This document shows, piece by piece, positions 30,359 through 38,886 of a stretch of DNA of 46,842 bases. Source of the DNA: Rathayibacter sp. SD072 (GTDB lineage: Bacteria > Actinomycetota > Actinomycetes > Actinomycetales > Microbacteriaceae); NCBI RefSeq assembly GCF_017355185.1, contig NZ_JADILJ010000029.1:1-46842 (forward strand), written 5' to 3'. The notes beneath the pieces are model-generated. The model was not told where the DNA came from and searched no databases. It saw only the letters and a list, made by a program, of their open reading frames with translations. Positions within the stretch are counted from its first letter, which is position 1, and every line of letters begins with the position of its first letter. The translations under genes and the position numbers were made by a program.

Positions 30359-33300
30359 ATGAGGTCCATGGCCCGCCGGAGTCCCTCGAGCGACGCGCAG
30401 CCCTCGGCCGCGCCCGCTCCGCCGGAGACCCCCGAGCCCCAGGAGCCGTTCTCCGAGCAGGACATCCGCGCGCTCGTCGGCACCGCCGCCTTCGAGAAGG
30501 GCACCGCCTACGCCGACGAGGGCCGGGTCGGCGAGCTGCAGTGGTTCGGCGGGCGCACGCGCCTGTTCGGCCAGGTCCGCGGCTCCGGCCGCTCGCCCTA
30601 CGCGGTCAGCGTGCAGCTGCGCGAGGACGGGGGGCGCTCGATCCTCCTCGGCGGCGCCTGCAGCTGCCCGGTCAAGCACGAGTGCAAGCACGTCGCCGCG
30701 GTGCTCGTCGAGGCGCTGCGCCGCGAGCGCGAGGGCGGCCTCGCCGGTCCGTTCGCCGGCGAGACCGGCGCCGACGCGGTGCCGGAGTGGCGCAGCGCGC
30801 TGGCACCGCTGCTCGCGGGCATGGAGCGGTCGCGCTCCGGCATCCCGCTCGGCCTGCAGTTCGAGCTGCTCCCCGGCGAGCCGGTGCGGCGCCCGCCCGG
30901 CCGCTACAACAGCTACCGGCCGCCGCCCGAGCCGCGCCCCCGACTGGGCGTGCGCCCGGTGCGGATGGGCGACCGCGACCGCTGGGTCCGCACCGGCACC
31001 AGCTGGCGCGACCTCGGCTACCTGCACTACAGCCACGACTACGACGAGCGGCAGATCGACGTCGTCCGCGAGATCCAGGGGCTGCTCTCGGGGCACAGCG
31101 CGTCGAGCTACTACTCGCCCGACACCTGGCTCTACCTCGACGGCTGCCGGAGCGAGGCCATCTGGGCCGCGCTGCACGGCGCCGTCCGCGCCGGCATCGG
31201 CCTGGTCATGGGCGACCGCGACCAGACTCCGCTGCGCATCCTCGACACCACGGCCACCGCCTCGATCGACGTCACCCGCACGGCGGGCGGCCTCGAGCTG
31301 CGCTCGCTCGTGGCCATCGGCGACACCCCCGCGCCCGAGGAGTTCGGCTTCATCGGCGACCCCGCCGTCGGCCTCTACCTGTGGGAGCCCGGCGACGAGC
31401 TGCGCGCGCGCCCCGTCACGCTCGTGCCGTTCGCGGCGCCGCTGCTCTCCTCCGCCCGCACGTTCCTCTGGAGCCGCGAGCCCATCCGCATCCCCGAGCA
31501 GGAGGAGGCGGCGTTCCTGACCGAGCACTACCAGCGACTGCACCGCCTGTTCGCGATCGTCTCGCGCGACGGCTCGTTCGAGGCGCCGCCCGTGCCCGAG
31601 CCGCGGCTCGGACTGACGCTCGAGCACACCGACGGCGCGGGCCTGCGCGGCTCGTGGTGGTGGCGCTACGGCGTCGAGGGCGCCCGCGGAGTCGACGCCG
31701 AGCGCCTCCCGCTGCGGATCGACGGCGAGACCGGCTACCGCGACCCCGACGCGGAGCAGCGGGTCCTGGACTCGCTCGTCGCCGCCGGCATCGACCCCGA
31801 GTCCACCCCGGCCCTCGTCTCGGCCTCGAGCAGGCGGCTGCGGCCCACGTTCGATCTGCGCGGCATGCAGACCGTCGGATTCCTCACGGGCGAGGTCGAG
31901 CGGCTCCGCGAGCTCGGCACGGTCGAGATCGAGGAGATCGGCGAGCGCGTGGAGTACCGCGAGGCCGAGACCGCGCCCGTCGTCGCCGTGCAGACCGTGG
32001 CCCAGCCCGACAGCCGCGACTGGTTCAACCTCGAGATCTCGGTCACCGTCAATGACGAAGCGGTCCCGCTCGCCGAGATCTTCCTCGCGCTGGCCCGCGG
32101 CGACGAGTACATGGTCCTGCCCAGCGGCGTCTACTTCGCCCTCGACGACGAGCGCTTCGGGCGCCTGCGCGAGCTGATCGCCGAGGCGCGCGAGCTCTCG
32201 GACGACCCGGGCGAGACGCTGCGCATCAGCCGCTTCCAGTCGTCGCTCTGGGACGAGCTGGTCGAGCTCGGCGTCGTCGAGGCGCAGGCCGCCGCATGGC
32301 GCCGCGCCGTCGAGGGCCTCTCGGGCTTCACCGCCACCGGTGCGCTCGAGTCGCGGCCCCTGCCCGACGGCTTCCAGGTCGAGCTGCGGCCCTACCAGCA
32401 GCTCGGCTACGACTGGCTCTCCTTCCTCTACGACAACCAGCTCGGCGGAGTCCTCGCCGACGACATGGGGCTCGGCAAGACCGTGCAGTCGCTCGCCCTC
32501 ATCGCCCGCGCGATGCAGGAGCAGCGCGCCGCGGCGGGAGACGCCGGCACGTCGCCGCGGCCCTTCCTCGTGATCGCGCCGACCAGCGTCGTGCCGAACT
32601 GGGTCGGCGAGGCCAAGCGGTTCGCCCCCGGGCTGACCGTGGTCGGCATCGACGAGACGTCGAAGAAGAAGCGGCGCGCCCTGTCGACCACCATCGGCGA
32701 GGCCGAGCTCGTCGTCACCTCCTACGCCCTCTTCCGCCTCGACTACGAGTCGTACGCGGGCATCCGCTGGGCCGGGTTGATGCTCGACGAGGCGCAGTTC
32801 GTGAAGAACCGCCAGTCGGCGACGCATCAGCTCGCGCGCCGGCTCGACGTGCCGTTCAAGCTCGCCATCACGGGCACCCCGATGGAGAACAACGTGATGG
32901 AGCTGTGGTCTCTGCTCTCCATCGTGGCGCCCGGCCTCTTCCCCTCACCCGCGGGCTTCGCGGAGTACTACCAGAAGCCGATCGAGCGGGAGGCCGACAC
33001 CGAGCGCCTCACGCAGCTGCGCCGCCGCATCCGCCCGCTGATGCTGCGCCGCACGAAGGAGCTCGTCGCGACCGAGCTGCCGCCCAAGCAGGAGCAGACC
33101 ATCGAGGTCGAGCTCGGCACCCGGCAGCGGAAGGTCTACGACACCTACCTCGCCCGTGAGCGGCAGCGGGTGCTGGGCCTCATCGGCGATTTCGAGAAGA
33201 ACCGCTTCGCGATCTTCCGTGCGCTCACCGTGCTGCGGCAGGTCGCCCTCGATGCGGCGCTGGTCGACGAGGCGCACGCCACCGTGCCCTCGACCAAGCT

Positions 33301-33796
33301 CGACCTGCTCGACGAGCTGCTCGCCGACGCCCTCTCGGAGGGGCACCGCGTGCTGGTCTTCAGCCAGTTCACCCGCTTCCTCGGCCGGGTGCGCGACCGT
33401 CTGGACGGGGCCGGCATCGAGTACGCCTACCTCGACGGCGCCACGAAGAAGCGCGACGAGGTGATCGACCGCTTCCGCTCCGGCGAGGCGGGCGTGTTCC
33501 TCATCTCGCTCAAGGCCGGCGGCTTCGGCCTGAACCTCACCGAGGCCGACTACTGCATCCTGCTCGACCCGTGGTGGAACCCGGCGACGGAGTCGCAGGC
33601 CGTCGACCGCGCGCACCGCATCGGCCAGACCCGCTCGGTCATGGTCTACCGCCTCGTGGCGAAGGACACGATCGAGGAGAAGGTGATGGCGCTCAAGGAG
33701 GCGAAGGCCGCCCTGTTCGCCGCGGTCATGTCCGACGACGGTGCGGCGGCAACGGGCGGCATCACGGCCGAGGACGTGCGCGAGCTCCTCGGGTAG
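30359..33796 (+). CDS. SNF2-family helicase with SWIM zinc finger
   Basis: A 1145-residue DNA-dependent ATPase of the SWI2/SNF2 (superfamily 2) class. A SWIM zinc finger (CSCPVKHECKH) lies near residues 100-112, followed by a long middle region unique to bacterial RapA/HepA-like SWIM proteins. The motor domain has Walker A DDMGLGKT (~700-707), Walker B LDEAQ (~809-813), TGTPMENN, and C-terminal helicase motifs VFSQFTRF, SLKAGGFGLNLTEAD and DRAHRIGQ. The start at ATG 30359 has CGGAG 7 bases upstream; ATG 30368 and earlier TTG 30320 are alternatives. The cellular role (repair, transcription recycling or defence) is not known. Confidence 0.9.
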   Translation: MRSMARRSPSSDAQPSAAPAPPETPEPQEPFSEQDIRALVGTAAFEKGTAYADEGRVGELQWFGGRTRLFGQVRGSGRSPYAVSVQLREDGGRSILLGGACSCPVKHECKHVAAVLVEALRREREGGLAGPFAGETGADAVPEWRSALAPLLAGMERSRSGIPLGLQFELLPGEPVRRPPGRYNSYRPPPEPRPRLGVRPVRMGDRDRWVRTGTSWRDLGYLHYSHDYDERQIDVVREIQGLLSGHSASSYYSPDTWLYLDGCRSEAIWAALHGAVRAGIGLVMGDRDQTPLRILDTTATASIDVTRTAGGLELRSLVAIGDTPAPEEFGFIGDPAVGLYLWEPGDELRARPVTLVPFAAPLLSSARTFLWSREPIRIPEQEEAAFLTEHYQRLHRLFAIVSRDGSFEAPPVPEPRLGLTLEHTDGAGLRGSWWWRYGVEGARGVDAERLPLRIDGETGYRDPDAEQRVLDSLVAAGIDPESTPALVSASSRRLRPTFDLRGMQTVGFLTGEVERLRELGTVEIEEIGERVEYREAETAPVVAVQTVAQPDSRDWFNLEISVTVNDEAVPLAEIFLALARGDEYMVLPSGVYFALDDERFGRLRELIAEARELSDDPGETLRISRFQSSLWDELVELGVVEAQAAAWRRAVEGLSGFTATGALESRPLPDGFQVELRPYQQLGYDWLSFLYDNQLGGVLADDMGLGKTVQSLALIARAMQEQRAAAGDAGTSPRPFLVIAPTSVVPNWVGEAKRFAPGLTVVGIDETSKKKRRALSTTIGEAELVVTSYALFRLDYESYAGIRWAGLMLDEAQFVKNRQSATHQLARRLDVPFKLAITGTPMENNVMELWSLLSIVAPGLFPSPAGFAEYYQKPIEREADTERLTQLRRRIRPLMLRRTKELVATELPPKQEQTIEVELGTRQRKVYDTYLARERQRVLGLIGDFEKNRFAIFRALTVLRQVALDAALVDEAHATVPSTKLDLLDELLADALSEGHRVLVFSQFTRFLGRVRDRLDGAGIEYAYLDGATKKRDEVIDRFRSGEAGVFLISLKAGGFGLNLTEADYCILLDPWWNPATESQAVDRAHRIGQTRSVMVYRLVAKDTIEEKVMALKEAKAALFAAVMSDDGAAATGGITAEDVRELLG

Positions 33797-33822
33797 CGGC
33801 CCGCGGCGAGGCCTCCCGGGGC

Positions 33823-34383
33823 TCAGCAGTCGGGAGTCGCGAACGCCTTGGCGAATCCCGCGGTCTGGTAGGCGTACTCGTAGGCCCACGCGCCGAGCGT
33901 GTACGGCTCGCCGGAGCTGACCATCAGCACCTCGCCCGGCCAGCAGCGCTCGAGCAGCATCCGCGCCCGGGTGATGTGCGGGGTCTGGGTCACGACGACG
34001 ACCGATGCCCAGTCCTCGGCGCGCGCCTCGTCGGCGAGCGCGCGCGCCTCGCCCTGCGTGGTGCCGGGGTCGGCGGTGAAGCACTCCACGCGCATCCCCG
34101 GCTCGTCGCACGCGACGACGTCGCGCTCGTCCGGATCCGCGGCGAGGTCGGAGGGCCAGACCGAGATCACGAGGGTGTCGGCGACGCCCTCGCGCACGAG
34201 CTCCCGGCCGAGGTCGGTGCGAGCGCGGGTCGGCGGGCCGAGGACGAGCACCGCATCGGCGCGCTCCGGCACCGCGTCGACGGAGGGGAGGACGTAGACG
34301 GGCAACCCCGCGACGACCACGAGACCGAGGACGAGGGCCGCCACGAGAGCGATCCGGCGCGCCGAGCGCAGCAGTCGTGCCAC
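33823..34383 (-). CDS. YdcF/SanA-type DUF218 protein
   Basis: A 186-residue protein with one N-terminal membrane helix (IALVAALVLGLVVVAGLPVYVL) and a DUF218 domain: ADAVLVLGPPTRARTDLGRELVREGVADTLVIS, QGEARALADEARAEDWASVVVVTQTPHITRARMLLERC. Family members are linked to envelope biogenesis and vancomycin sensitivity in E. coli (SanA, ElyC), but the reaction is unknown. Two cysteines (CDEPG, CFTADPG) could form a disulfide outside the membrane. The start is GTG 34383 with GGAGG 3 bases before it; the upstream open frame is rejected. Confidence 0.82.
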   Translation of the reverse strand: MARLLRSARRIALVAALVLGLVVVAGLPVYVLPSVDAVPERADAVLVLGPPTRARTDLGRELVREGVADTLVISVWPSDLAADPDERDVVACDEPGMRVECFTADPGTTQGEARALADEARAEDWASVVVVTQTPHITRARMLLERCWPGEVLMVSSGEPYTLGAWAYEYAYQTAGFAKAFATPDC

Positions 34384-34471
34384 ACGCCCTCCGTTCCCCG
34401 GCGCACACCGTACCCCGTCCGTGTGACAGCGGGATGACGTCGGGCTGCGGGGGCCGTGGACCCTGCCGGGA

Positions 34472-35323
34472 TCAGCCGCGGGCCTGCTCCGCGGCCTCGC
34501 GTGCGCTGCGCACCGCGTGCACGACGTCGGCAGCCCGCCGGCCGAGGGCCGCCGCGGCACGGAGGGACGGGGCGCGGTGCGGCTGCGCGAGCCGCTGGGC
34601 CGCGCTGCAGGGCAGGCAGAACGCCCCCGTGACCGCCGCGTCGATGCGGTCCAGGCCCCCGTCGTCGCGGCCGAAGACCAGCTCGCGCCCCTCGCGGGCG
34701 AGCGGCTCGGGCAGATCGGCCTCGCCGATCGGGAGCCGGAGCGTCAGCAGGAGAGCGGCGGCCGCGATCCGACCGGGAAGCGGGCGACCCAGCCGCGACG
34801 CCGCGAGCTCGCCGAAGAAGTCCGCGTGGCGCTCGAGGATCCCGGTCACGGCGTCCGCGAGGCGCTCCATCTCCGGGTGCAGCGAGAGGCGGGCGAGGCG
34901 ACGGTACGCGTGCAGCGAGACGTGCGCGTCCACGGCGAGCACGAGGGCGACCGGGCCGGGCAGCAGGCCCGCGACCCGTGCCCGCAGAGCGGAGGGGGCG
35001 GCGATCGGCTCGGGAGGCCGGGTCTCGATCCCGCGGATGCGCGGCGAGGCCGTCAGCACGTCGCCCAGGGCATCGGCGATGCGGTGCCGCTCAGCGGCCC
35101 AGGCGCTCGCGAAGCCGCGCACGCGGGCGTCCGGATGCGTCCGCGCGACGGGCAGGACCCGCGCGACGATCGCGTGCTCGAGGGCGCGGAGGTAGGCGGT
35201 CGCGACGATGGCCTCGCGGTCGAGCGGGACCTCCTCGAACTCGCGGAGCGAGAAGTCGTCACGGAGGCTGCCGTGCGCACTCCTGCTGTAGTCCTCGACG
35301 TCGAACGGTTCCGCGATCCCCAT
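34472..35323 (-). CDS. Hypothetical all-helical protein
   Basis: A 283-residue protein of unknown function. AGGAGG lies 8 bases before the ATG at 35323, a strong start. The sequence predicts a helix bundle (REAIVATAYLRALEHAIVARVLPVARTHPDARVRGFASAWAAERHRIADALGDVL; HPEMERLADAVTGILERHADFFGELAASRL). The EH/ERH spacing recalls ferritin-like or desaturase-like bundles, but clear ExxH metal motifs are missing. Two cysteines occur as CLPC near residue 240. No signal peptide or membrane helix. Neighbours do not suggest a role. Confidence 0.6.
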   Translation of the reverse strand: MGIAEPFDVEDYSRSAHGSLRDDFSLREFEEVPLDREAIVATAYLRALEHAIVARVLPVARTHPDARVRGFASAWAAERHRIADALGDVLTASPRIRGIETRPPEPIAAPSALRARVAGLLPGPVALVLAVDAHVSLHAYRRLARLSLHPEMERLADAVTGILERHADFFGELAASRLGRPLPGRIAAAALLLTLRLPIGEADLPEPLAREGRELVFGRDDGGLDRIDAAVTGAFCLPCSAAQRLAQPHRAPSLRAAAALGRRAADVVHAVRSAREAAEQARG

Positions 35324-35387
35324 GTCCCGCCCCTCCTGCCGACCCCGTCGACGCTACCCCTCATCCTCCGCCGACCGGGGGCCGGGA

Positions 35388-35449
35388 TCCTGGGAAACCG
35401 GCGAGCCGGTTCACGGCGACGGCGGAGGACGGGCGTCCTGGGAGACTGG
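35388..35449. promoter_or_regulatory. Inverted and direct repeats upstream of EamA
   Basis: AACCGG-CGAG-CCGGTT (35396-35411) is an inverted repeat, and TCCTGGGAAACCGG (35388-35401) recurs as TCCTGGGAGACTGG (35436-35449), 36 bases before the EamA start. They may be operator sites, but could be chance. Confidence 0.3.
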
Positions 35450-35484
35450 GCGGACGCGTCGACCGACGCGGGAACGGGGCCCGG

Positions 35485-36402
35485 ATGACCACGCGCACGT
35501 CGGCGATCGCCGCGGTGGTGTTCGCCGCCGTCTGCTTCGGGACCACCGGCACCGCCCAGGCGCTCGGTGCCTCCGGCACGGATCCGCTGCTGCTGGGCGC
35601 CGCGCGCATCGTCCTCGGCGGTGCGCTGCTCGCCCTCCTCCTCGGAGTCGAGGCCCTGCGCTCGCGACGGCTCGCGCGGCCGACACGGGCGACGCTCCTG
35701 CTCGTGCTGCTCGGCGCCCTGGGCGTGGCGGCCTACCAGCCCGCCTTCTTCACGGGCACGTCCGAGAACGGAGTGGCCGTCGGCACCATCGTCGCGCTCG
35801 GCTCGGCCCCGGCCTTCACCGGGCTGCTCGAGTGGCTGGTCCTGCGCACCGTGCCCAGCGCCCGCTGGTTCGCCTCCACCGCCCTCGCGGCGGTCGGAGT
35901 GGTGCTGCTGGCCGGCCTCCTGACGCAGGGCGGCTCCGCGGGCGTCTCGGTGCCGGGGCTGCTCGGGTCGGCGGGGGCCGGCGCCTCCTACGCCCTGTAC
36001 GCCGTCTGCGGCAAGCTCCTGCTCGAGCGCGGGTTCACTCCTGCCGCGGCGATGGGGGCCCAGTTCGGAGCAGCGGCGCTCCTGTCGCTGCCCGTGCTGC
36101 TCGCGGGCGATCCGTCCCGTCTCGCGCCGGCGCTCCCCGCCGTCCTCTGGCTCGGGGTCGTCACCGTCGCCCTCGCCTACACGTTCTTCGCGCGCGGCCT
36201 CCGCGTGCTGCCGGCCGCGACCGTCTCGACGCTGACGCTGGTCGAGCCGGCCACCGCGACCCTCCTGGGCGTGGCCCTGCTCAGCGAGCGGCTCACGGCC
36301 GACGCGGTGGTCGGCGTCGCCGTGCTGGTCGCCGCGGTGCTGCTGCTGGCGGTGCCCGCCCGCGACCGTAGCCGGAGCGCCGTTCCGCCCCGGTCGTCCT
36401 AG
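35485..36402 (+). CDS. EamA/DMT family transporter
   Basis: A 305-residue membrane protein with ten hydrophobic helices arranged as two EamA repeats. SAIAAVVFAAVCFGTTGTAQALG opens the first; AGASYALYAVCGKLLLERG opens the second, and TVSTLTLVEPATATLLGVALLSE is the classic helix 9 signature. It probably exports a metabolite or drug; the substrate cannot be given. The start is ATG 35485. The stop codon shares bases with the stop of the convergent PBP gene in the tetramer CTAG. Confidence 0.87.
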   Translation: MTTRTSAIAAVVFAAVCFGTTGTAQALGASGTDPLLLGAARIVLGGALLALLLGVEALRSRRLARPTRATLLLVLLGALGVAAYQPAFFTGTSENGVAVGTIVALGSAPAFTGLLEWLVLRTVPSARWFASTALAAVGVVLLAGLLTQGGSAGVSVPGLLGSAGAGASYALYAVCGKLLLERGFTPAAAMGAQFGAAALLSLPVLLAGDPSRLAPALPAVLWLGVVTVALAYTFFARGLRVLPAATVSTLTLVEPATATLLGVALLSERLTADAVVGVAVLVAAVLLLAVPARDRSRSAVPPRSS

Positions 36403-38720
36403 GGCATCGCGCCGGGCGGCGCCGGAGCCGTCCCCGTGCTCACCTGCACCTGCACCTGCGCTCCCTTGACGATCGACGAGCCGGCGGCGGGCACGGTGCC
36501 CGCCACGGTCCCCGCCGGCGCCGACGACTCGACCTGCACCGCTGATCCCGGAGTGAAGCCCGCGGCGTCCAGCGCGGCCGTGGCGCTCTCCGCGGTGCGG
36601 CCGACCAGGTCCGGGACCGTCAGGCGCGGTGCCTCGATCACCGACGGATCGGCAGGCGCGAAGTCGGAGCCGCCGTAGCGCGCGTCGATCCCGGTCATGA
36701 GCGGCTTCCAGATCCGGTGCCGCGCGCCCTCCGCACCCCCGCTCGGGAACGAGATGACGTCGAGGTTCATCCAGTCGCCCTCCGGGGACAGCGGCGAGAT
36801 GCTCCCCACCCAGACGGCGAGCGAGGTGGTGCTCGAGGCGCCGACGGTCCACGTGCTCGCGGCCCCGTCCGTGGTGCCGGTCTTGGCGATGTGCGCGACG
36901 CCGTCGTCGGGATCGGATGCGATCGCCGTGCCGTCCGACACCACCTTCTGCAGCGCGTACTGCATGCCGTGCGCGACCTCGGTCGACACCGAGCGCGTGC
37001 AGACCGACTCCGGCGGGGCGATCGAGGACCCGTCGGGACCGACGATGGCGGTGATGGCGACCGGGGTGCAGGTGGTGCCGTCGTTGCCGATGCCCGCGAA
37101 CGCGGTGGCCATCGACAGCGGCGAGACCTCGTTCGTGCCCAGCACCGCACCGGCGCTCTGGACCAGGGGGTCCCCGTCGGCGCGCTGCACGCCGAAGGCC
37201 TCCGCCGTCTTGCGGATCCCGCACAGGTCCAGGAGGTGCGACATCCCGGTGAACCCGGAGTTCAGCGAGTAGACGGTCGACTGCAGCGCCGTCTGGGTGT
37301 CGGTGTAGAAGCCGTCGCCGGCGTTCTTGGGGTTGTACGCCGGGTAGTTCTGCGTGCCGTTGCAGCTGTCGGTGAAGCCCGTCCAGTTCTTCCGCTTCGA
37401 GTCGAACTCCTCGGTCAGGGTGTGCCCGGTCCGCAGCCATTCGGCGAGCGTGAAGACCTTGTAGATCGATCCGGTCTGGAATCCGGACCCGCCGCCCTGG
37501 GCGGCGCCGACGTTGAGATTGAGCGCGGAGTACTCGGGGCTCGAGGCGATGACGTCGGGGTCCTGGCTGAAGCGCTTGTTCTGCGCCATCGACAGGATCG
37601 CGCCCGTGCCCGCCTGCACCGCGACCGCCGTCGCCCCGACGTCGAAGCGCGGGTCGGAGGAGGGCACCTGCGCGTCGATCGCGGCCTGCGCCTCCTTCTG
37701 CAGATCGAGGTCGATCGTGGTGTAGACCTTCAGGCCTCCCCGCTTGATCGCTGCGTAGCGCTCGTCATCGGTGTCGCCGAGGGCCGGGTCGTCGCGTAGG
37801 ACGTGGGAGACGTAGTCGCAGAAGTAGGCGGCGTCGCCGGCCGTGCGGCACCCGGTCGAGGGCGGGGTGATCGAGGGCAGGATCGGCTCGGCTCGCGCCG
37901 CGTCGTGCTCCGACCGGTCGAGCGAGCCGGCCTCGAGCATCCGGTCCAGGATGTAGTCCCGGCGGGCGGTCGTGAGGGCGTAGCCGTTCGCCTCGCCGTT
38001 CTCGGCGTCGTCCGGCCGGTCGAAGCGGAACTTCTCGGGGTTGTTCACGATGGCGAGGAGTGCGGCGGCCTGGGCGGTCGAGAGCTCGCTCGCGGGGATG
38101 CCGTAGTAGTAGTTCGCGGCGGCCTCGATGCCGTAGACGGTGCCGCCGAAGAGGGCGATGTTGAGGTAACCGAGGAGGATGTCGTCCTTCGAGTACTCCT
38201 TCTCGAGTCCGATCGCCAGGCGCATCTCCTTCAGCTTGCGCTCGCCGGTCGTCGCCGTCGCCTCGGCGTACGCCGTCGCGCGCTCGTCCGGGTCGCTGAT
38301 CGACTCCGCCTTCTGCACGAGCACGTTCTTGACGTACTGCTGCGTGATCGACGAGCCGCCCTGGGTGTCGCTGTTGAGGATGTAGGTGCTCGCTATCGCG
38401 CGCAGCGTGCCCTGCAGGTCGATGCCGCCGTGGTCGTAGAAGCGCGGATCCTCGCTGGCGACCAGCGCGTCCTTCACGGGAGCGGCGATCCGGTCGGCCG
38501 AGACCTCGATGCGGTTCTGGTCGTAGAAGGAGGCGAGGAGCGTCGGATCCTCCGGGTCGCCCGCGTAGACGTCCGTCTTCTGCATCAGCTCGCCGACCTC
38601 GAGGTAGCTCGGCAGCGACTGGAACGCCGAGATCGTGCCCGACGTCGCCGCACCCGTGAGGGCCACGGCGGGAGCGACCGCGATCGTCGCGAGGAGACCG
38701 GCGAGGACGCTGACGATCAC
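36399..38720 (-). CDS. Class A penicillin-binding protein with PASTA domain (first paralog)
   Basis: A bifunctional peptidoglycan glycosyltransferase and DD-transpeptidase. The GT51 domain has EDPRFYDHGGIDLQGTLRA and GGSSITQQYVKNVL; the transpeptidase has SIYK (SxxK serine), SLNSGF (SxN) and KTGTT (KTG). One PASTA domain near the C-terminus (VPDLVGRTAESATAALDAAGF) fits muropeptide or lipid II sensing. The coordinates use GTG 38720, the first conventional start, which would begin inside the membrane helix. Comparison with the adjacent paralog shows an in-frame cytoplasmic tail (KRPNVPVFQPRRTVHGALG) upstream, beginning at CTG 38795-38793 with GAGG 7 bases before it; the true start is probably there. 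Confidence 0.9.
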   Translation of the reverse strand: MIVSVLAGLLATIAVAPAVALTGAATSGTISAFQSLPSYLEVGELMQKTDVYAGDPEDPTLLASFYDQNRIEVSADRIAAPVKDALVASEDPRFYDHGGIDLQGTLRAIASTYILNSDTQGGSSITQQYVKNVLVQKAESISDPDERATAYAEATATTGERKLKEMRLAIGLEKEYSKDDILLGYLNIALFGGTVYGIEAAANYYYGIPASELSTAQAAALLAIVNNPEKFRFDRPDDAENGEANGYALTTARRDYILDRMLEAGSLDRSEHDAARAEPILPSITPPSTGCRTAGDAAYFCDYVSHVLRDDPALGDTDDERYAAIKRGGLKVYTTIDLDLQKEAQAAIDAQVPSSDPRFDVGATAVAVQAGTGAILSMAQNKRFSQDPDVIASSPEYSALNLNVGAAQGGGSGFQTGSIYKVFTLAEWLRTGHTLTEEFDSKRKNWTGFTDSCNGTQNYPAYNPKNAGDGFYTDTQTALQSTVYSLNSGFTGMSHLLDLCGIRKTAEAFGVQRADGDPLVQSAGAVLGTNEVSPLSMATAFAGIGNDGTTCTPVAITAIVGPDGSSIAPPESVCTRSVSTEVAHGMQYALQKVVSDGTAIASDPDDGVAHIAKTGTTDGAASTWTVGASSTTSLAVWVGSISPLSPEGDWMNLDVISFPSGGAEGARHRIWKPLMTGIDARYGGSDFAPADPSVIEAPRLTVPDLVGRTAESATAALDAAGFTPGSAVQVESSAPAGTVAGTVPAAGSSIVKGAQVQVQVSTGTAPAPPGAMP

Positions 38721-38851
38721 GAATCCGATCAGCGCGCCGAGAGCTCCGTGGACGGTTCGACGGGGCTGGAAGACGGGGACGTTGGGTCGCTTCAGGATCG
38801 TTCCTCTCGCTGCTCCAGCACTGTAGGCGAGGTGCCGGAGCGGCTCGGGGA

Positions 38852-38878
38852 GGCGCGCTGCGCTCGACGGAGCGCGCC
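38852..38878 (-). terminator. Hairpin behind the second PBP gene
   Basis: GGCGCGCT (38852-38859) pairs with AGCGCGCC (38871-38878) around an 11-base loop, just after the 38887..41340 gene and before the next PBP. It may separate the two paralogs transcriptionally. Confidence 0.5.
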
Positions 38879-38886
38879 CGCCCGGA

